Below, piece by piece: positions 23,105 to 34,498 of a stretch of DNA of 64,000 bases. The position numbers were made by a program, and so were the translations under genes. Each line of letters opens with the position of its first letter. Position 1 is the first letter of the stretch. Under the pieces are notes generated by a model. The model ran no database searches. It was not told the DNA's origin and saw only the letters and a list, made by a program, of their open reading frames with translations. Origin of the DNA: Phellopilus nigrolimitatus (lineage: Eukaryota; Basidiomycota; Agaricomycetes; Hymenochaetales; Hymenochaetaceae); NCBI GenBank assembly GCA_021029095.1, contig JAJOHG010000014.1, forward strand, positions 665,776-729,775, in the 5' to 3' direction.

Positions 23105-23677
23105 ATGCCGTTCCAAGGACAGATCGAGGGCTTTAAAGGCTCGTTAGAGCCCATGTCTATTTTCGCCGTCTCCCTGGGCGAAAACTCAGAGTCATTGGGG
23201 ATCCTAGTCGTGAATGGTCAACAGGAAGGCCCCGTCGCAAAGCTCTTCAAATTCAAGGTCGAGGCCAGGACTGGGAACGGAGAACCTTACAGGTACTCTA
23301 TGCCAGAAGAGTGCACAGACATCAAAAACATCGCTCGCCTTGGGCAGACGGACCTGCAAATTGCCGTCAAGCTTCATCTGGAGCCGTTGAAGCCTGGGGA
23401 CCTCAAGAAGGCATACTCTGCGCTGCCGCCAAGCGAAGACGAATACAAGTACTCCAAGCCGACTTGGAAGTCACTTCATCTCGGTCTCGCGGCCTTTCTG
23501 TGGAGGATGAAATTCGACTTTCAAGGCGATCCGAATTTCAGGGACGAGGATAAAATCGCGGAAATGGTTATCGATTTTATGAGAGACAAAAAACACAAGG
23601 AGGCCGTTTTTCCGATTCAGACGGTGATGGATAACGCGAACCCAGTGCGGAAGATGTTAAAAAAGATCCGGAAGTAA
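23105..23677 (+). CDS. Orphan protein, ~190-aa family (copy 2, left arm)
   Basis: 190-aa protein of unknown function, paralogue of 5448-6026 and nearly identical to 50473-51045. Start ATG 23105 (MPFQGQIEGFKGS) follows directly on the CTTTCAG acceptor of a 58-nt 5'-UTR intron (23046-23103). An upstream ATG at 23012 would run through that intron, and splicing it would put the rest out of frame. Visible blocks are LEPMSIFAVSLGE, GILVVNGQQEGPVAKLF, TDLQIAVKLHLEPLKPGDL, LHLGLAAFLWRMKFDFQGD and a Lys-rich end (MLKKIRK). No signal peptide, membrane segment or known catalytic motif is visible. It converges on the large orphan gene at 24360-28138, which it accompanies in each of the three copies. Confidence 0.65.
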   Translation: MPFQGQIEGFKGSLEPMSIFAVSLGENSESLGILVVNGQQEGPVAKLFKFKVEARTGNGEPYRYSMPEECTDIKNIARLGQTDLQIAVKLHLEPLKPGDLKKAYSALPPSEDEYKYSKPTWKSLHLGLAAFLWRMKFDFQGDPNFRDEDKIAEMVIDFMRDKKHKEAVFPIQTVMDNANPVRKMLKKIRK

Positions 23678-24359
23678 TAGATTCGGTGTAGATCCAATAC
23701 GACGGTGCCTTAGAATAAATAGACAGCAGACGATCAATAAAGAGGCTAGATTTTCGAAGTAAATAAATGAAAATAGATCCAGAAAGGGGTGATGGAGTGC
23801 GCCAGGCGTCTGACTTGCTCGTGACAAGAGAAGATGAGGAATACACGACAAGCCTGCTTCGGATCGGAATGCTACCTGTAGAACGCATGAGTCTCTCAGA
23901 CCATGGTGGCAGAAGTCATTATATGGATGAACATTGTTCAATTGCTACTCGCGTCAACGATGCACTTGATTCATTGCATTTTCAAATTATTCGGCCTTCA
24001 GACGAGCTTATAAAATCTCGCAATGGCACAAAAAAGATCAATCAAATTACAATCAATAGCAATAGATACATGTGGGAATCGAGCATAACGGAATACAAAG
24101 AGTTCTCGGTAGTACAAATCAAAAAAAAAATGATGATACGAATCGGTCCAGCCTGAGTCAAAGTCATAAACAAGTTGTGCAGTCACAATCACAGATCCGG
24201 AGAAAAAACAAATAGAAAAAGATAATACTCCTTGACGGTCCTTGATATCGCTCCCCATCGGCGCGTCGTCCACCATTACAATCATCCCTTTTCCAGTGGC
24301 CTCCCATTCATCCTGGCCTTGAGGTCCGCGACACACACCGCTGTCGCGGCGATCATTTC
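23678..24359. other. Intergenic between convergent orphan genes
   Basis: 3' ends of the two convergent orphan genes. At 24240-24359 it still contains the Arg/Asp repeat tail of the large orphan gene, now out of frame (see that gene). Nothing else is recognised. Confidence 0.5.
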
Positions 24360-27300
24360 CTAAAGCATTTTGGCCGAGGTCGCGGTCATCGTAGCGGCAA
24401 TAACCGCTGGACGAGCCGTTGTCTCGACGTTCACCATGGTTGTGATCCTCGCGGCATCGGTAGTCGTTCGAAGGACCTTGGCCTCGACGGTCATCACAGT
24501 CGCGGTCCTCATCACGCCGACTATCACTTGAGGCTCTGCTTCCAGAAGGTCCACGGTCATTCCACATGGGGCGCGGGCACTGAACATCGTCGCCACTACG
24601 TCTGTCACGTCAGAAACACGTCGCTCCCGCCCGGTGGCAGCGTCGGCCAGGGAAGATTTAGCGGTAGACGCAGAAGACTCAGAGGACGCGTCATCAGGGG
24701 TCGAAGCCGAAGAAACCCTAGCAGGCATAGAGGGTTCGGAGGGCGCGATATTATCAGAGATCGGCGCCGAAGAAATCCTAGGAGACGTCGAGGGCTCGGA
24801 AGAAGCGACAATATCAGACGTTGAAGCTGAAGAGGATGAGGGCGCAACATTATCAGGGGTCGAGGCCGGAGAAGCATCATCCGCATCATCCCAGAAAGGC
24901 ATTTCCTTGAATATCGCGACGCGTTGCTCCCGAGCACGTTTCCGAGCAGGTCCTCCGCCGCCTCGCCGGTTGGCAGGTCTCTTCACCCAAGCAACTTCTT
25001 TTTTCGCGACCTCAGGTACCTCGTCGGCCGTAGAAGACAGAGTAGACTGCATTTCAGCAGGAACCAGAGTAGCCGAGGGCTCAGACGGCAAAGTCGGCGC
25101 GGCATTTTCAAGAGACGAGAACGAGTCAACGCAGGTATCAGAAGTAGAAGTAGACGAGTCTGCATCACAAAGCGCCGAGTCCATGACGATCACGTTTTCA
25201 GGCGACGGGAAAGCTGGGAGGGTCGAGGCGTCCTCGAGATCGACGACCTTTCGTTCTTCATTCACCGACGATTCCAAGGACGTGGCTGAAACCTCCGAGT
25301 CAATAGAGTCCGAAATGACGCTTTCCATAGAGCCGATTTCACTCGAGTCTTTCAGGGATTCAGTGCTCTCGAGTATGACCATGAGCTCGGAGGTACCAAG
25401 TCCAGAGTTGGCAGCATGCGTGCCTTCCTCACTCGAAGAGCCAGAAGACGAATCACCCGCTGCAGACAGCGCATCGTCCGAGAGCACCGCCGAAGATGTC
25501 TCACCGAGCAAGTTGTCAATGTTGACGAGTTCCGCGTCTTTGTCTTCGACGTCCGAGTTCTTCAGGTTATCAGTGCTCTCGAATGTCTCCGTAAGCTGAA
25601 GGGTGCCATCAGGTTGGGATTCCGCAGCGTACGCGCCTTCCTCGATCGAAGAACCAGGAGCCAGGTCAACCATTGCAGATAGAGCGTCGTCGCAGAGCGT
25701 TGCTGAAGATCCAAAGCTAGGTAAGGACTCCGCGTCGACCGCGTCGATGAGTTCTGAGCCTTCGACTTCGACGTCATAACCAGTCGACGATCCCATCTCC
25801 GCTTCCTTCTGGTCCGCTTTCTCGTACGTGAACACGACCTCAGATACGACAGCCACAGCAGTGTCATCAGCAGATGCCTCCGGCGCAGAGAAGACGTTGC
25901 TCGACAAAGACATCTCCGTAATGTTCGCGTCCTCGTCACTCGAAGCAGAGGTCGGAAGAGAAGTAAGCAAGATGGCGTCGTCGACAGTAATCTCAGTAGC
26001 AACAAGTGCCTGAAAAACGTGTAAGCAAAGCAGACTGAATACGTTCACACAAAGCTTACCAGAATGCAATCGTCGATCGAGTCGTTGTTCACCATAATAG
26101 GAACGTCGTCTTCCAGTTCCACATCCGAAATCTCCATTTCGAACACTTCTGCAGTCTCTTCGGTCTCTCGAGAACCAAGATAGACAGCGACATCCTCGAC
26201 GAGACTATTGAAAGTGCCTATACCCTAATAAAGACCCATAGATAAGCGGATGCTATTATTGCATGAAGAGAGTGCTTACCAAAACGAAGCAAAACAATGC
26301 GCATGTCTCGTCTTTACGCATGATTAGAACACACCTGACGATCTAGTACATGGACGATATCAGAACTGCATTCAAAACGGCGCATTGCTCGTTAACACAC
26401 CTTGTAGATGAAGGCTACGTATTGAAAGAGCGAGCTGAATGTTGAAACGATTAAGAACTTGAGCCGCAATGTAGATTTCGAAACCTGCAATTGCGGCATG
26501 AACGTCAGCAGGCCGTAGAGGTGCGAGCCGGTTGTAGACTCACGAAGACTCCAAAAGAAACCAAAATCGCGCTAAGAGACACTCCGATAACAGCAAAGCC
26601 CTCGACAATTTCCCTCAATTTTGGACTAAGTGACTGCGATCGCATCGGAGGCGCGAACTTTGAGTCCGCGGACGGCTCGACGTTGGCGGCCTTAAAGACC
26701 AGCTCGGCGTCGGCGTCCTCGGTGTCACTTCCCGCGTGTGCGACAATGTCTGCAGCAAGTGTTGGGATCGATGGCGTGGTATTGGACGGTGTAGCATCGG
26801 ACGGCGTGGCATCGGTAAGCCTCTCCGAGTATGAAGTTTCGATCTCGTCTTCAGATTCTCTTGATGTCATGATACGAGAGGACGCGTTGGCGACCATTTC
26901 GGCGCGGGCGATTGATATGTCTTCGAGAATGTCTTTCTGGTATAGTAGGGCGCCATAAATTAATACAGCGATTGCTGCCTAAGAAGCCCGGTCATGTGAG
27001 CGGACATTAGACTATCCAAAGAAGAGAAGACGTACAATGATACAGAGCGCGGCAAGCATAGTTTCATAAGTCATAGCTGCCAGAGAAGAGACCTGTCGCA
27101 AACGGAAGCGTGAGCCGTCGAATACAATAAATAAAGCGCATTTGAATAGCTCACAAGGCGTACAACAGCTGCGTCGTAAACATAGTGTGCGATTGATCCA
27201 AACCGATAATAGATGCGCTCTCTGATGACAATAGCGAGCTTGAAGGTTGTTGAAGCCTATCACCGCAGCGGGTATGTTAACAGATCATGGTAGCACGAAA

Positions 27301-28138
27301 TAGAGTAGACGCACGATAGTCACAAAATGTACTCCAATTGCAGAGAATTCGTTAATAATTTCTCTGACCCCTGAAGCGAGTGACTGCTCTTGCAGTGGCG
27401 GCGCGAACTCTGAGTCCGCGCCTGTGATTTCGACGGACGGCTCGACGTTGGCGGCCTTAAAGACCAGCTCGGCGTCGGCGTCCTCGGTGGCATTTCCCGC
27501 GTGTGCGACAATGTCCGCAGAGAGCGTTGGGGTCGACGGCGTGGAATCGGACGGCATGGTGTCGGACGGTGTAGCATCAGACAGCGTGGCGCCATGGGTT
27601 GCTCGACGTAAGCGGCATACGCCTTCTCAACGTCCGCAACCCCGGCGGGTATACCCATGCCAGCGTCCTCAGAGACCGTGATAGATGTGTAGTTACCGTG
27701 TGCGAAGTGTTCGTCGACTGATTCCGGAAGCTCGAGGAGCTCGATGACGGGCGGTGACGAGAAGCATGCGGGGGTGGCAAAGGCCTGTCCAATATTGTCG
27801 TACGGCGTGTATTCCGGGTGCCTAGGTGCGTAGTCCGATGCGAGAGTAGAAGACGGTGCAGGGGTGGATCCGAGGGAGGTGGCAAGGTCCTCGCCGCCGC
27901 ACTGGAACAGGGTGGAGAGGAAGTCCGCGTTGACTGACTGGGTGGCAAGGTCTAGCACGGCGTGGTTCTTGAACGACTGCGCACCGTACAAGGTCTGTGC
28001 AAACGAGTACGAGGTGTCGAAGTCATACTTGTCCACATAGCCGGACTGACGGACGTGGAGGGCGCGGTCGTCGTTGACGGGGGGAACGAGGGACAGGACG
28101 AGGGAGAGAGTCGGGGCGAATCCCCGGAGGAACACCAT
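24360..28138 (-). pseudogene. Large orphan membrane protein with duplicated module (copy B, frameshifted)
   Basis: Left-arm twin of the intact gene at 46016-49789, with the same eight phase-0 exons: complement 27315-28138, 27155-27256, 27036-27092, 26544-26978, 26401-26484, 26280-26342, 26060-26224 and 24360-26009. Exon 1 has lost 10 bp (ATCGGTAAGC) at about 27591, just after VEQPMA. This throws the rest of the exon (TDATLSDATPSD.., DAELVFKAANVEP, first membrane segment) out of frame, so I call it a probable pseudogene or allele. Exon 4 carries five extra residues (SNTTP-type repeat) relative to the twin. The basic motif RPANRRGGGGPARKRARE is intact. As in the twin, a 4-bp difference from copy A near 24610 leaves the Arg/Asp/Gly repeat tail out of frame. 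Confidence 0.7.
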
Positions 28139-28248
28139 GTTTCCCGGGTTGCTGTTGAGAGTGCTTCGAGTGGAGAGTGCCTCTGCTGCTGGGGGAGATG
28201 GGGGAACGAGGTCAAGAAACGAATGAGGGAGACGGGAGTGGCAGGCAG

Positions 28249-28259
28249 GTATTTATATG
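28249..28259 (-). promoter_or_regulatory. TATA box of copy B
   Basis: CATATAAATAC on the minus strand, about 110 bases before ATG 28138, identical to the element before copies A and C. Confidence 0.6.
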
Positions 28260-28689
28260 CAGCGAGAATTATGTCAGGAACGCGCTCTCGGAAGCGCAAC
28301 AAGACGCGTCGGTGGCGGGAATTTCCCTGTTTTGGACAGACTTCTTCCACTCGATGACATGTATGACGTCTCGCGTGACGCAGGCATTCGGTAACGATGG
28401 AACGGAATCAAATCCTCGGACTTTGCGAGACGGTACCACTTCGGTATTGCCATGTTGCATGAAGCACATTTGAATCGATAGCGGCATTTTGCATATGCAA
28501 GTGCGAAAGAAGATGAGTTAAAACGTTTCTCACAACAATTCAGCCGACAAAAATCCTACAGTTCTTTATCCTTTCGGACAATTTTCTTTTCCTTCAAAGT
28601 CCTTCTCCTGCGCCCCAAAGTCGAATTCTTGTAGTTGAAACCGTTCCATCTGAGGTTGGTCGAGAACAATTTGTTATAGAGTTGGAATT

Positions 28690-28840
28690 TTCACTTTGGA
28701 AAACTTGAACACACGACTTCACGTCGCCGACTGGCTGTGTGCAAACAGCGTTCGCCCGAGGAAGGTAGATAAATACGACTGCATTTTGCAGGTCCCGGGA
28801 GATTGCCTTGACGTTGTTGAGCCGAAGACCAAGCACGATG
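28690..28840 (-). pseudogene. Relic of a MIF-like gene (mirror of 44704)
   Basis: Two short blocks align with exons 1 and 2 of the intact tautomerase gene at 44704-45386. At 28807-28836 GGTCTTCGGCTC..AACGTCAAG matches the exon coding GLQLTTNVK. At 28692-28731 the sequence matches DDARSFALEFSK plus the following donor. The start codon is gone and the frame is interrupted. Position and orientation are exactly those expected from the inverted repeat, at far lower identity than the outer arms. Exons 3-6 are barely traceable toward 28590. Confidence 0.6.
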
Positions 28841-29069
28841 TACACGGTGAGAAGAGCGAATAAAGTACCACAGAGATGGGCGGCGTGAAGCGAGTTGCGA
28901 CTTGATTCGGCAACTGCCGTCGATCCTATCATTTTCGAGCTCTCTGAATCTAGACGCAGACTCTAGCGAATGATCTTTTAATTCTCGCTTCATTCGACCC
29001 TCTTTTAGAAACACAATGACAATATAGTACAGTTATCCACTCCTCTAAACACATGCATTAGCGGCCCTT

Positions 29070-29546
29070 CTACGCGCCGAACGACTTTTCCTTTGGGAGG
29101 GCCTCCTTGGTAGAACTTCCGAAACTGAAATTATACTGAATGAGCCTCGTCTGTAGAAGCACATGGATTGGATCTTCAGCTCACCCCCAATTCGCCCTCC
29201 CAGGATCAAAAAATGTGCTATAGCAAATCAACGAGGAGTAGAGAATAAGACGAAAGAGAATAACACACAGGTGTCCACGATCATCCTTGACCCCAAGTTT
29301 CTTTCCAAAGAAATCGAAAAAAGACTTGCTATACTTGATGTTCTCCTGTGGCTTGATGATATCCAGAGCTACCTGTATTTCGAACAAATCGTCAAATTTC
29401 GTTAAGAATTAAATCTAGAAGAGAGTATTACTCACCACAGACAACTGCAGCGCAGGCTCGAAAGTCCCCGCGAAAGTAAGGTATTCGTCATAAATGTAGC
29501 TGATTGAGATCATTTCCTCCGGCTTGTTGAGCTTCTCCGCTGCAAC
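29070..29546 (-). pseudogene. 5'-truncated MIF-like tautomerase gene (mirror of 43785)
   Basis: Exons 3-6 of a macrophage-migration-inhibitory-factor-like gene survive with good splice sites: complement 29436-29546, 29269-29372, 29185-29217 and 29070-29124. They read VAAEKLNKPEEMISISYIYDEYLTFAGTFEPA, split over shorter blocks, then IIKPQENIKYSKSFFDFFGKKLG, FFDPGRANWG and STKEALPKEKSFGA*. Exons 1 and 2, including the start Met and the catalytic Pro of MPSLQ, are missing. The bases at 29576-29760 instead match the promoter of the intact gene at 43785. A deletion of roughly 300 bases therefore joins the far promoter to intron 2 at about 29575. Not expected to give an active enzyme. Confidence 0.8.
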
Positions 29547-29740
29547 CTGCGAGGTATTATAAAATCATTGATTGCAACGGTCGTCATTTCGATGCTCGTT
29601 GGGGCTAGCTCATGCACCTTACAAATGAACCCACAGGTGCTCAAGACAGAGACAAATCCTAGAAAGAAAATATCGAGTCCCGACGCACCGGGAAATGACC
29701 ATCGGACTATAAGGCGCTCACTGACGTAATTTTGCCTTGC

Positions 29741-30200
29741 TTGGAGTCCCTACTTGTCGTCTCTCCCTTGGCCAAACGCCACGCCTTACTCACATGCAGA
29801 CGACTCGACGACGCCATTTGAAAAATAGATGACAGACGCCAAAGGAGCTCGCTCGTAATTTGATCACTAGGTGAAGTTAGTCGGGCGGCTCTCGTAGGCA
29901 AGATTTCGGTTGAATGTGCTAGGGACTTTGTTGGGTGCGGTCAGTCTCCCGCTCATGTTGTGACGCCAGGCTTTGATAAATTTAACTTGAGCAAACATCG
30001 CGATGTTTTCGACAGACCCTTCCTTTGGAATCCCGATATGTCTTTGATCTCGATCACGGGAGTTCATGTAAAAAGAGAAGAGCACGGGATGTGGAGGTCA
30101 AATCCCGTTCAGTTCCTGCAGTCTGTAAGGAGACACTTATCTTGGTACTGCCCACCTGCTACAGAGACTTCCTATGACTTCAAGCTGCGTGTCAGGTCGA
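29741..30200 (+). pseudogene. Relic of NAPE-PLD gene (mirror of 41927-43444)
   Basis: Degenerate copy of exons 1 and 2 of the phospholipase D gene on the right. The start region reads ACGCCACG where the intact gene has ATGCCACGACC. Matching blocks follow: CATGCAGACGA, GTAGGCAAGATTTCGGTTGA with GACTTTGTTGGG, and GTTGTGACGCCAGGCTTTGA against GTCGTGAAGCCAGATTTTGA. Around 30150 a block resembles the part coding RRLPAPCSIPELPEFNF. The metal-binding exon is absent. An open frame of about 104 codons from 29960 is a by-product of this relic. Identity is roughly 65-75% by eye. Confidence 0.6.
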
Positions 30201-30793
30201 TGGTCGCGTTTGCGACAAAGGATACATCTATTAGGAGATCACAACTTATCGTTGCGAAAAAGAAATATTCATAAACATAGGTCCGACAGCCAGCCTCACT
30301 AGAATAGCAGGCGGTAATACCCAATAGAAACCGCAGCTCTAAAATAGTGCTATGACCTTATTAAAGGAAAATGAGACATTGCTGTCCTGTTGAAAGCAAC
30401 CATGAGATAAGGAGTGCGCGTAAGTATATTACAGCATGGAAGTGACAGAATTAAGGAATTAGGATTGGAGAAGTGCATGTTCCTCAACACGCTGGCTAGA
30501 CTTGATTACAGACAAGTGAATGCCGGTAGTTTGGATAGACACGATATCAATAAATGTGAGGAAGCAGGCCTCAGCTGAGCAGAGTACTTCCAAGAGACCC
30601 AGAAAATGTTCAAACCTCGGCGACTCAGGTGTTGCCTTGAAAGAATTCCAGCCTAGAGTATACGTAAGTCAATCGTCCTCGGTCATGTTGCAACTGTGAA
30701 TCAAGGTGTCACGTGTAAATCCTTAGTATACCACGCGGTACTTGTTTACCGAGCGCTTGTCCACTACGCTCGTCCTTTGGGGCTGATGCGCTG
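30201..30793. other. Intergenic, no gene seen
   Basis: End of the recognisable mirror homology and promoter of DLT1. Nothing else is supported. Confidence 0.4.
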
Positions 30794-31833
30794 ATGCGCT
30801 TCCAGTGGAACGCGTCGACACTAGCCCGTTTCTCGTATTTCATTCTCGTGCTTATCCTCGGGCTCCTCCTCCTCGTCTCCTGCGTTTTCCTCCTCTCCCA
30901 GGCCGTTCGCACCGCACCGGACCGTAGCTGGTTCGGCAATGTGAACGCCCTCATCGTCGGGGCCGCGTACATCGTTGTCGTGCGTCTCTACGCCCACAAA
31001 TCAATCGTGCGAATCTCTCACATGTCTTGGTGCAGCTCGTTGTATCCCTGGCCTTTTGTTTAAAAAGGCGGTTGTCAGTGCGTCTCGGGCTAGCGAGGAT
31101 ACCTAAGGGGCGGATCGCGATCGGTAAAGGGGACTTGCCAAAGGTTTGTCCTGAGCTTGTTGCATGGATCAGTTTTTTATCCTTTCCTAAACTTTACGCT
31201 CGGCAGGCCGTTCACATCCTCATCGAAGAGGAGCTTCTCCGTTCGTGTGCAATCGCGTATACTGCTCAGCCGAGAATCGCCCGGCGTGACGGGTGGGGGA
31301 CACCAGGTTCATTCACTCCCATTTTTGTTATAAGAACATCGTATCGACTGCGCACGTTTGCTCTTACAGGAACAAAACACGAGAATGTGCGCTTTCGCAC
31401 AGCAATTCTCGACACCATCCCAAGCATCGGTGCGTACCTGTCTCTGGTTCGCTCTCTTTCACTTCAAACTGATCATCTTTACCGTAGACAAGGCCGCGCG
31501 CAAAGTAATCCCCTCAATGCCGTCGCTATCCCCCCACGTGCCACTCTCGCGGCACCTTCGGCACATCATGCCCCTCGTCTCCGCCGACGCGCTTGGCGAG
31601 ATGCACTTCCGCGCGTATACAGATGCCGTCGAGAAGGCGCGCTACGCTGAGCAAGAGCTGACCGAGGAGGAGTTCGGAGCGGCAGTTGATTCAGGTGCTG
31701 CTATCAGTGATATGTGCGCTCGTTTCATGCCTCATGCTTTCGAGACAATTTATTTATTTGCTAACATCTGCGTTCGCATTTTAGTCTGACAGCGTATCAG
31801 AGAGTGCTCAGTGAACGCAATAATTTTCAATGA
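30794..31833 (+). CDS. DLT1: DLT1-like membrane protein
   Basis: Fungal 'defect at low temperature protein 1' family, of unknown biochemical role. Exons 30794-30979, 31036-31143, 31207-31306, 31370-31429, 31488-31694 and 31793-31833 give 233 aa. Two N-terminal transmembrane helices are visible (FSYFILVLILGLLLLVSCVF and NALIVGAAYIVVLVVSLAF) with a short extracytosolic loop containing APDRSWFG. The cytosolic domain has LARIPKGRIAIGKGDLP, VHILIEEELLRSCAIAYTAQ, GWGTPG and VLP-like patches typical of the family. The last exon is less certain: an acceptor at 31792 gives AYQRVLSERNNFQ*, while reading through would end at 31789. It is the first intact gene inside the unique core. Confidence 0.78.
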
Positions 31834-32623
31834 TTGCAAAGGGCTAAGCGTCATAGTGTATCAGTAGTCAGTCCTTTCATTATGTTATCTTCTGCAATTT
31901 TCACGAGATCGAGCCAGGGAGTAATCTTTCGTGCATCGGTCACCACTAAGAAGCGTAATGACATATATTGCTGCATGATCTTCGTACCATGAAATACTAT
32001 GAGAGCATGTGCGAGATCTCATTCTTTACCCGTCGAACGCCATGATGTGTACATCATGATGATACTTGCATGCTATCACCAAAATGCACAATGCCCAGTA
32101 TGTTGATTTCTCGTTCTATTTGTTAAGCATGTTTGAAGTCGCAGAACGGGAAAGCAAACATCTACAAATTCCGCGAATCGCAACAAATTGTATCAGCGGT
32201 CATGGTTGCAAATTGCTTTTTCTTTCTCCTTTCGCGATTCCCCCAGCTGGTGAGGCTGGTTTGCTGTAATCAATCCATGTAAATATAGAACTTTGAGAAC
32301 ACGGAGGGGGGAATAGAAAAAGTAAGCCTTATACCCATTGAGTACCATTGCTGATTGTTGTTTCCTGGACGGCGACATACACTTTGCGAAGTCCCTTGGA
32401 GTTGGTTTAGCCAGTCTATCACTTGAAATACAACGGTCGCCACCGGAGGACGTTAACACCTGTGGGTTAGCGCGGAACCAAATCCGACAGCCATCCTCCA
32501 TGGCCTAGTGTAAGTCACAGGGTCTTTCTGTGGCGTGAACAGGATATAAAAATGCTGTTAGGCAGACCGATTACCAGTAACTTTTCTGCACACACCGACT
32601 TCACTCTACTTCGACAGGACATT
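31834..32623. other. Intergenic with TATA of next gene
   Basis: No gene is seen. TATAAAAA at 32545-32552 lies 72 bases before ATG 32624 and is the likely promoter element of the peroxygenase. Confidence 0.45.
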
Positions 32624-33546
32624 ATGCCCCTATCTACCAAACGTCACGAATACCAGCTCCCGCCTCCAAACAGCGACTGGCAACGTTCGCCATGCCCAGC
32701 GCTCAATGCGCTTGCTAATCATGGATACATGTGTGTTTTTTTGAAGCATACATTGCTTGTTGTAAAATCTTAATTTGCGACTTACAACGAATTTGCAGAA
32801 ACCGCAACGGGAAGAATATCAATGTGGTCAAGCTTGTCGACGAGATTCACAACGTCTACAACTTATCTAAGGCACTTGCATCTCTCCTCGCCGGCGGGGG
32901 TTTGTTACTCTGCGGTGGCGACCGCGAGAAGTTCGAGATTGACCTGCATAATCTCGCCCTGCACAACCGAATTGAGCATGACTATTCCCTGGTGCATGCG
33001 GACGTCAAACCAGGGGAGACCCATGCGCCGACAGTCGTCGATAATGACAAGCTCAAAAAGCTTCTCAACATAAACGACAAGGATTACTTGACGGAAAAGG
33101 ACTTAATCGAAGTGCGAAGGCGGCTCATTGCCGACAAAAAAGAGCTTGATCCTATCCACAGTGTCGTCGCATCAGGCGAGATATGCATGATCATGGACCT
33201 TCTTGGTAAAGATGTTAGGGTCAAGGACTCAAAGGGCAACCTTAAAATCGAGAGGCAAGTCCCAAAAGACTACATCAAGGTATGGATGGGAGACGAGAAA
33301 CTTCCCCCTGGCAAGAATTGGGAGAAGCCGTCGAAAGAAATCACGTTTCAGGAAATCCAGGATAATCAAAAGGAGTACAAGAATTTGGAGAACGATATTA
33401 GAAAGGAGAACCCAAGAAAAGCTCTCGCGACATTCCTGCAGTCGATGTACGGTATAGAATCAATTGATGCCTTGATAAATTCATTGGAAACGGGCGTGGG
33501 ACATCCTTTGGTTCAATTGCACGGTGCCCTCGCTAGATCCAAGTAG
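32624..33546 (+). CDS. Short heme-thiolate peroxidase/peroxygenase 1
   Basis: Chloroperoxidase / unspecific peroxygenase family (PF01328), which uses H2O2 for oxygen transfer or halogenation. Exons 32624-32730 and 32799-33546 give 284 aa. The heme-ligand Cys lies in SPCPALNALANHGYI (about residues 27-41), followed by NRNGKNI. The distal acid-base motif is EHD in HNRIEHDYSLVHAD (about residue 105), i.e. the CPO-like EHD type rather than EGD. The intron falls at the usual site within GYI. No signal peptide is visible (MPLSTKRHEYQLPPPNSDW), so the product is probably not conventionally secreted. Substrate cannot be deduced. A second family member follows 950 bases downstream in the same direction and is quite divergent, so the tandem is not recent. 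Confidence 0.9.
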
Positions 33547-34498
33547 ATACTATGCAATGTCATTTCCATGTATACGTATAGCTAGTCGAATCCTCACTTG
33601 CTTACATCGAAGGAACAATTCGGATGCCACAAGTGCTTGAGCAGTATACACGTAAGTTGCATTTCGTTTCAAATACCTGAAAACGACTTTGATCTCGCAA
33701 ATGACACAAGGATTTCTGTAAGCACAATACGTTGTTAATGTCACAAATATTTTCGCTTCAACCTTAGCTGCTTAACCTTGTCGTATTATGTCTTTGGATA
33801 TCATGTTTCTAACAAAACTTCCTCCGTCCTTTTACGTAAACGTCCTAAAGCGGGCTTTGAGGATTATTTTCGCACGCCATGTGAATTTCACTAACGCCAC
33901 CTCACTGCATCGCCTCTTGCGAGGATCTTTTTGTCTAGTCACTGTGGCTATCTGAGACAACCTTCAAGCCCTGAAGGACCTTCGCTATTCATAAAGCTGA
34001 TGATCCAAATGATGTTTGGCTGTACTGCTGCGCAGCAAACTAGAACTCAGTTGATAACTCTGCCCGTTTACTAAGGTGATGGCTGCCATTGGCTATTCTC
34101 ATTATGGTGTCAGTAAGCATACTTTTTAGTCCAGACAACACGCTACAACACGCTGGAGTCTGCAAGCTATAATTTCCAATTCCACGAGTGCTTTCGCATG
34201 TGAGACGCGAGGGAGCAATATTGTTCTCGACATCGCCACACCTGGCCTCCGCCACGCCGCACCGCAGGCCCCACTCGGAACGCCTGCAGGCAGGCAGACG
34301 ATAACAAAAAGGCGCTATTTCTCTTTTAACGCCAACGTCACACCTGGTGATCCAACATTGGAAAGAACCGCTGACTTTGAGCGCGTCACTGGTATATAAG
34401 TACCAGAAGTTAAGGGGGGTGTTGACTACCACTCTACTATTACCATCCGCTACACTATTACCTCCGAGACGCTCTCGACGACCTTGCTACTTAAGAAT
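33547..34498. other. Intergenic with TATA of next gene
   Basis: No gene is seen. TATATAAG at 34393-34400 is about 100 bases before ATG 34499. Confidence 0.45.

Larger units (their letters stand above)
10945..28480 (+). repeat. Left arm of giant inverted repeat
   Basis: This ~17.5-kb segment is repeated in reverse complement at 45670-64000. Anchor pairs: 11718 with 63213, 19502 with 55415, 21329 with 53605, 23105 with 51045 and 28138 with 46016. Coordinate sums stay near 74930, then step to about 74150 inward of a ~804-bp insertion in the right arm. Identity looks like 97-99% by eye with scattered small indels. The right arm touches the window edge, so the true arm length is unknown. Confidence 0.95.

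Noticed and set aside
29960..30274. 104-codon open frame
   Set aside because: Coincides with the NAPE-PLD relic; openness is a by-product of decay.
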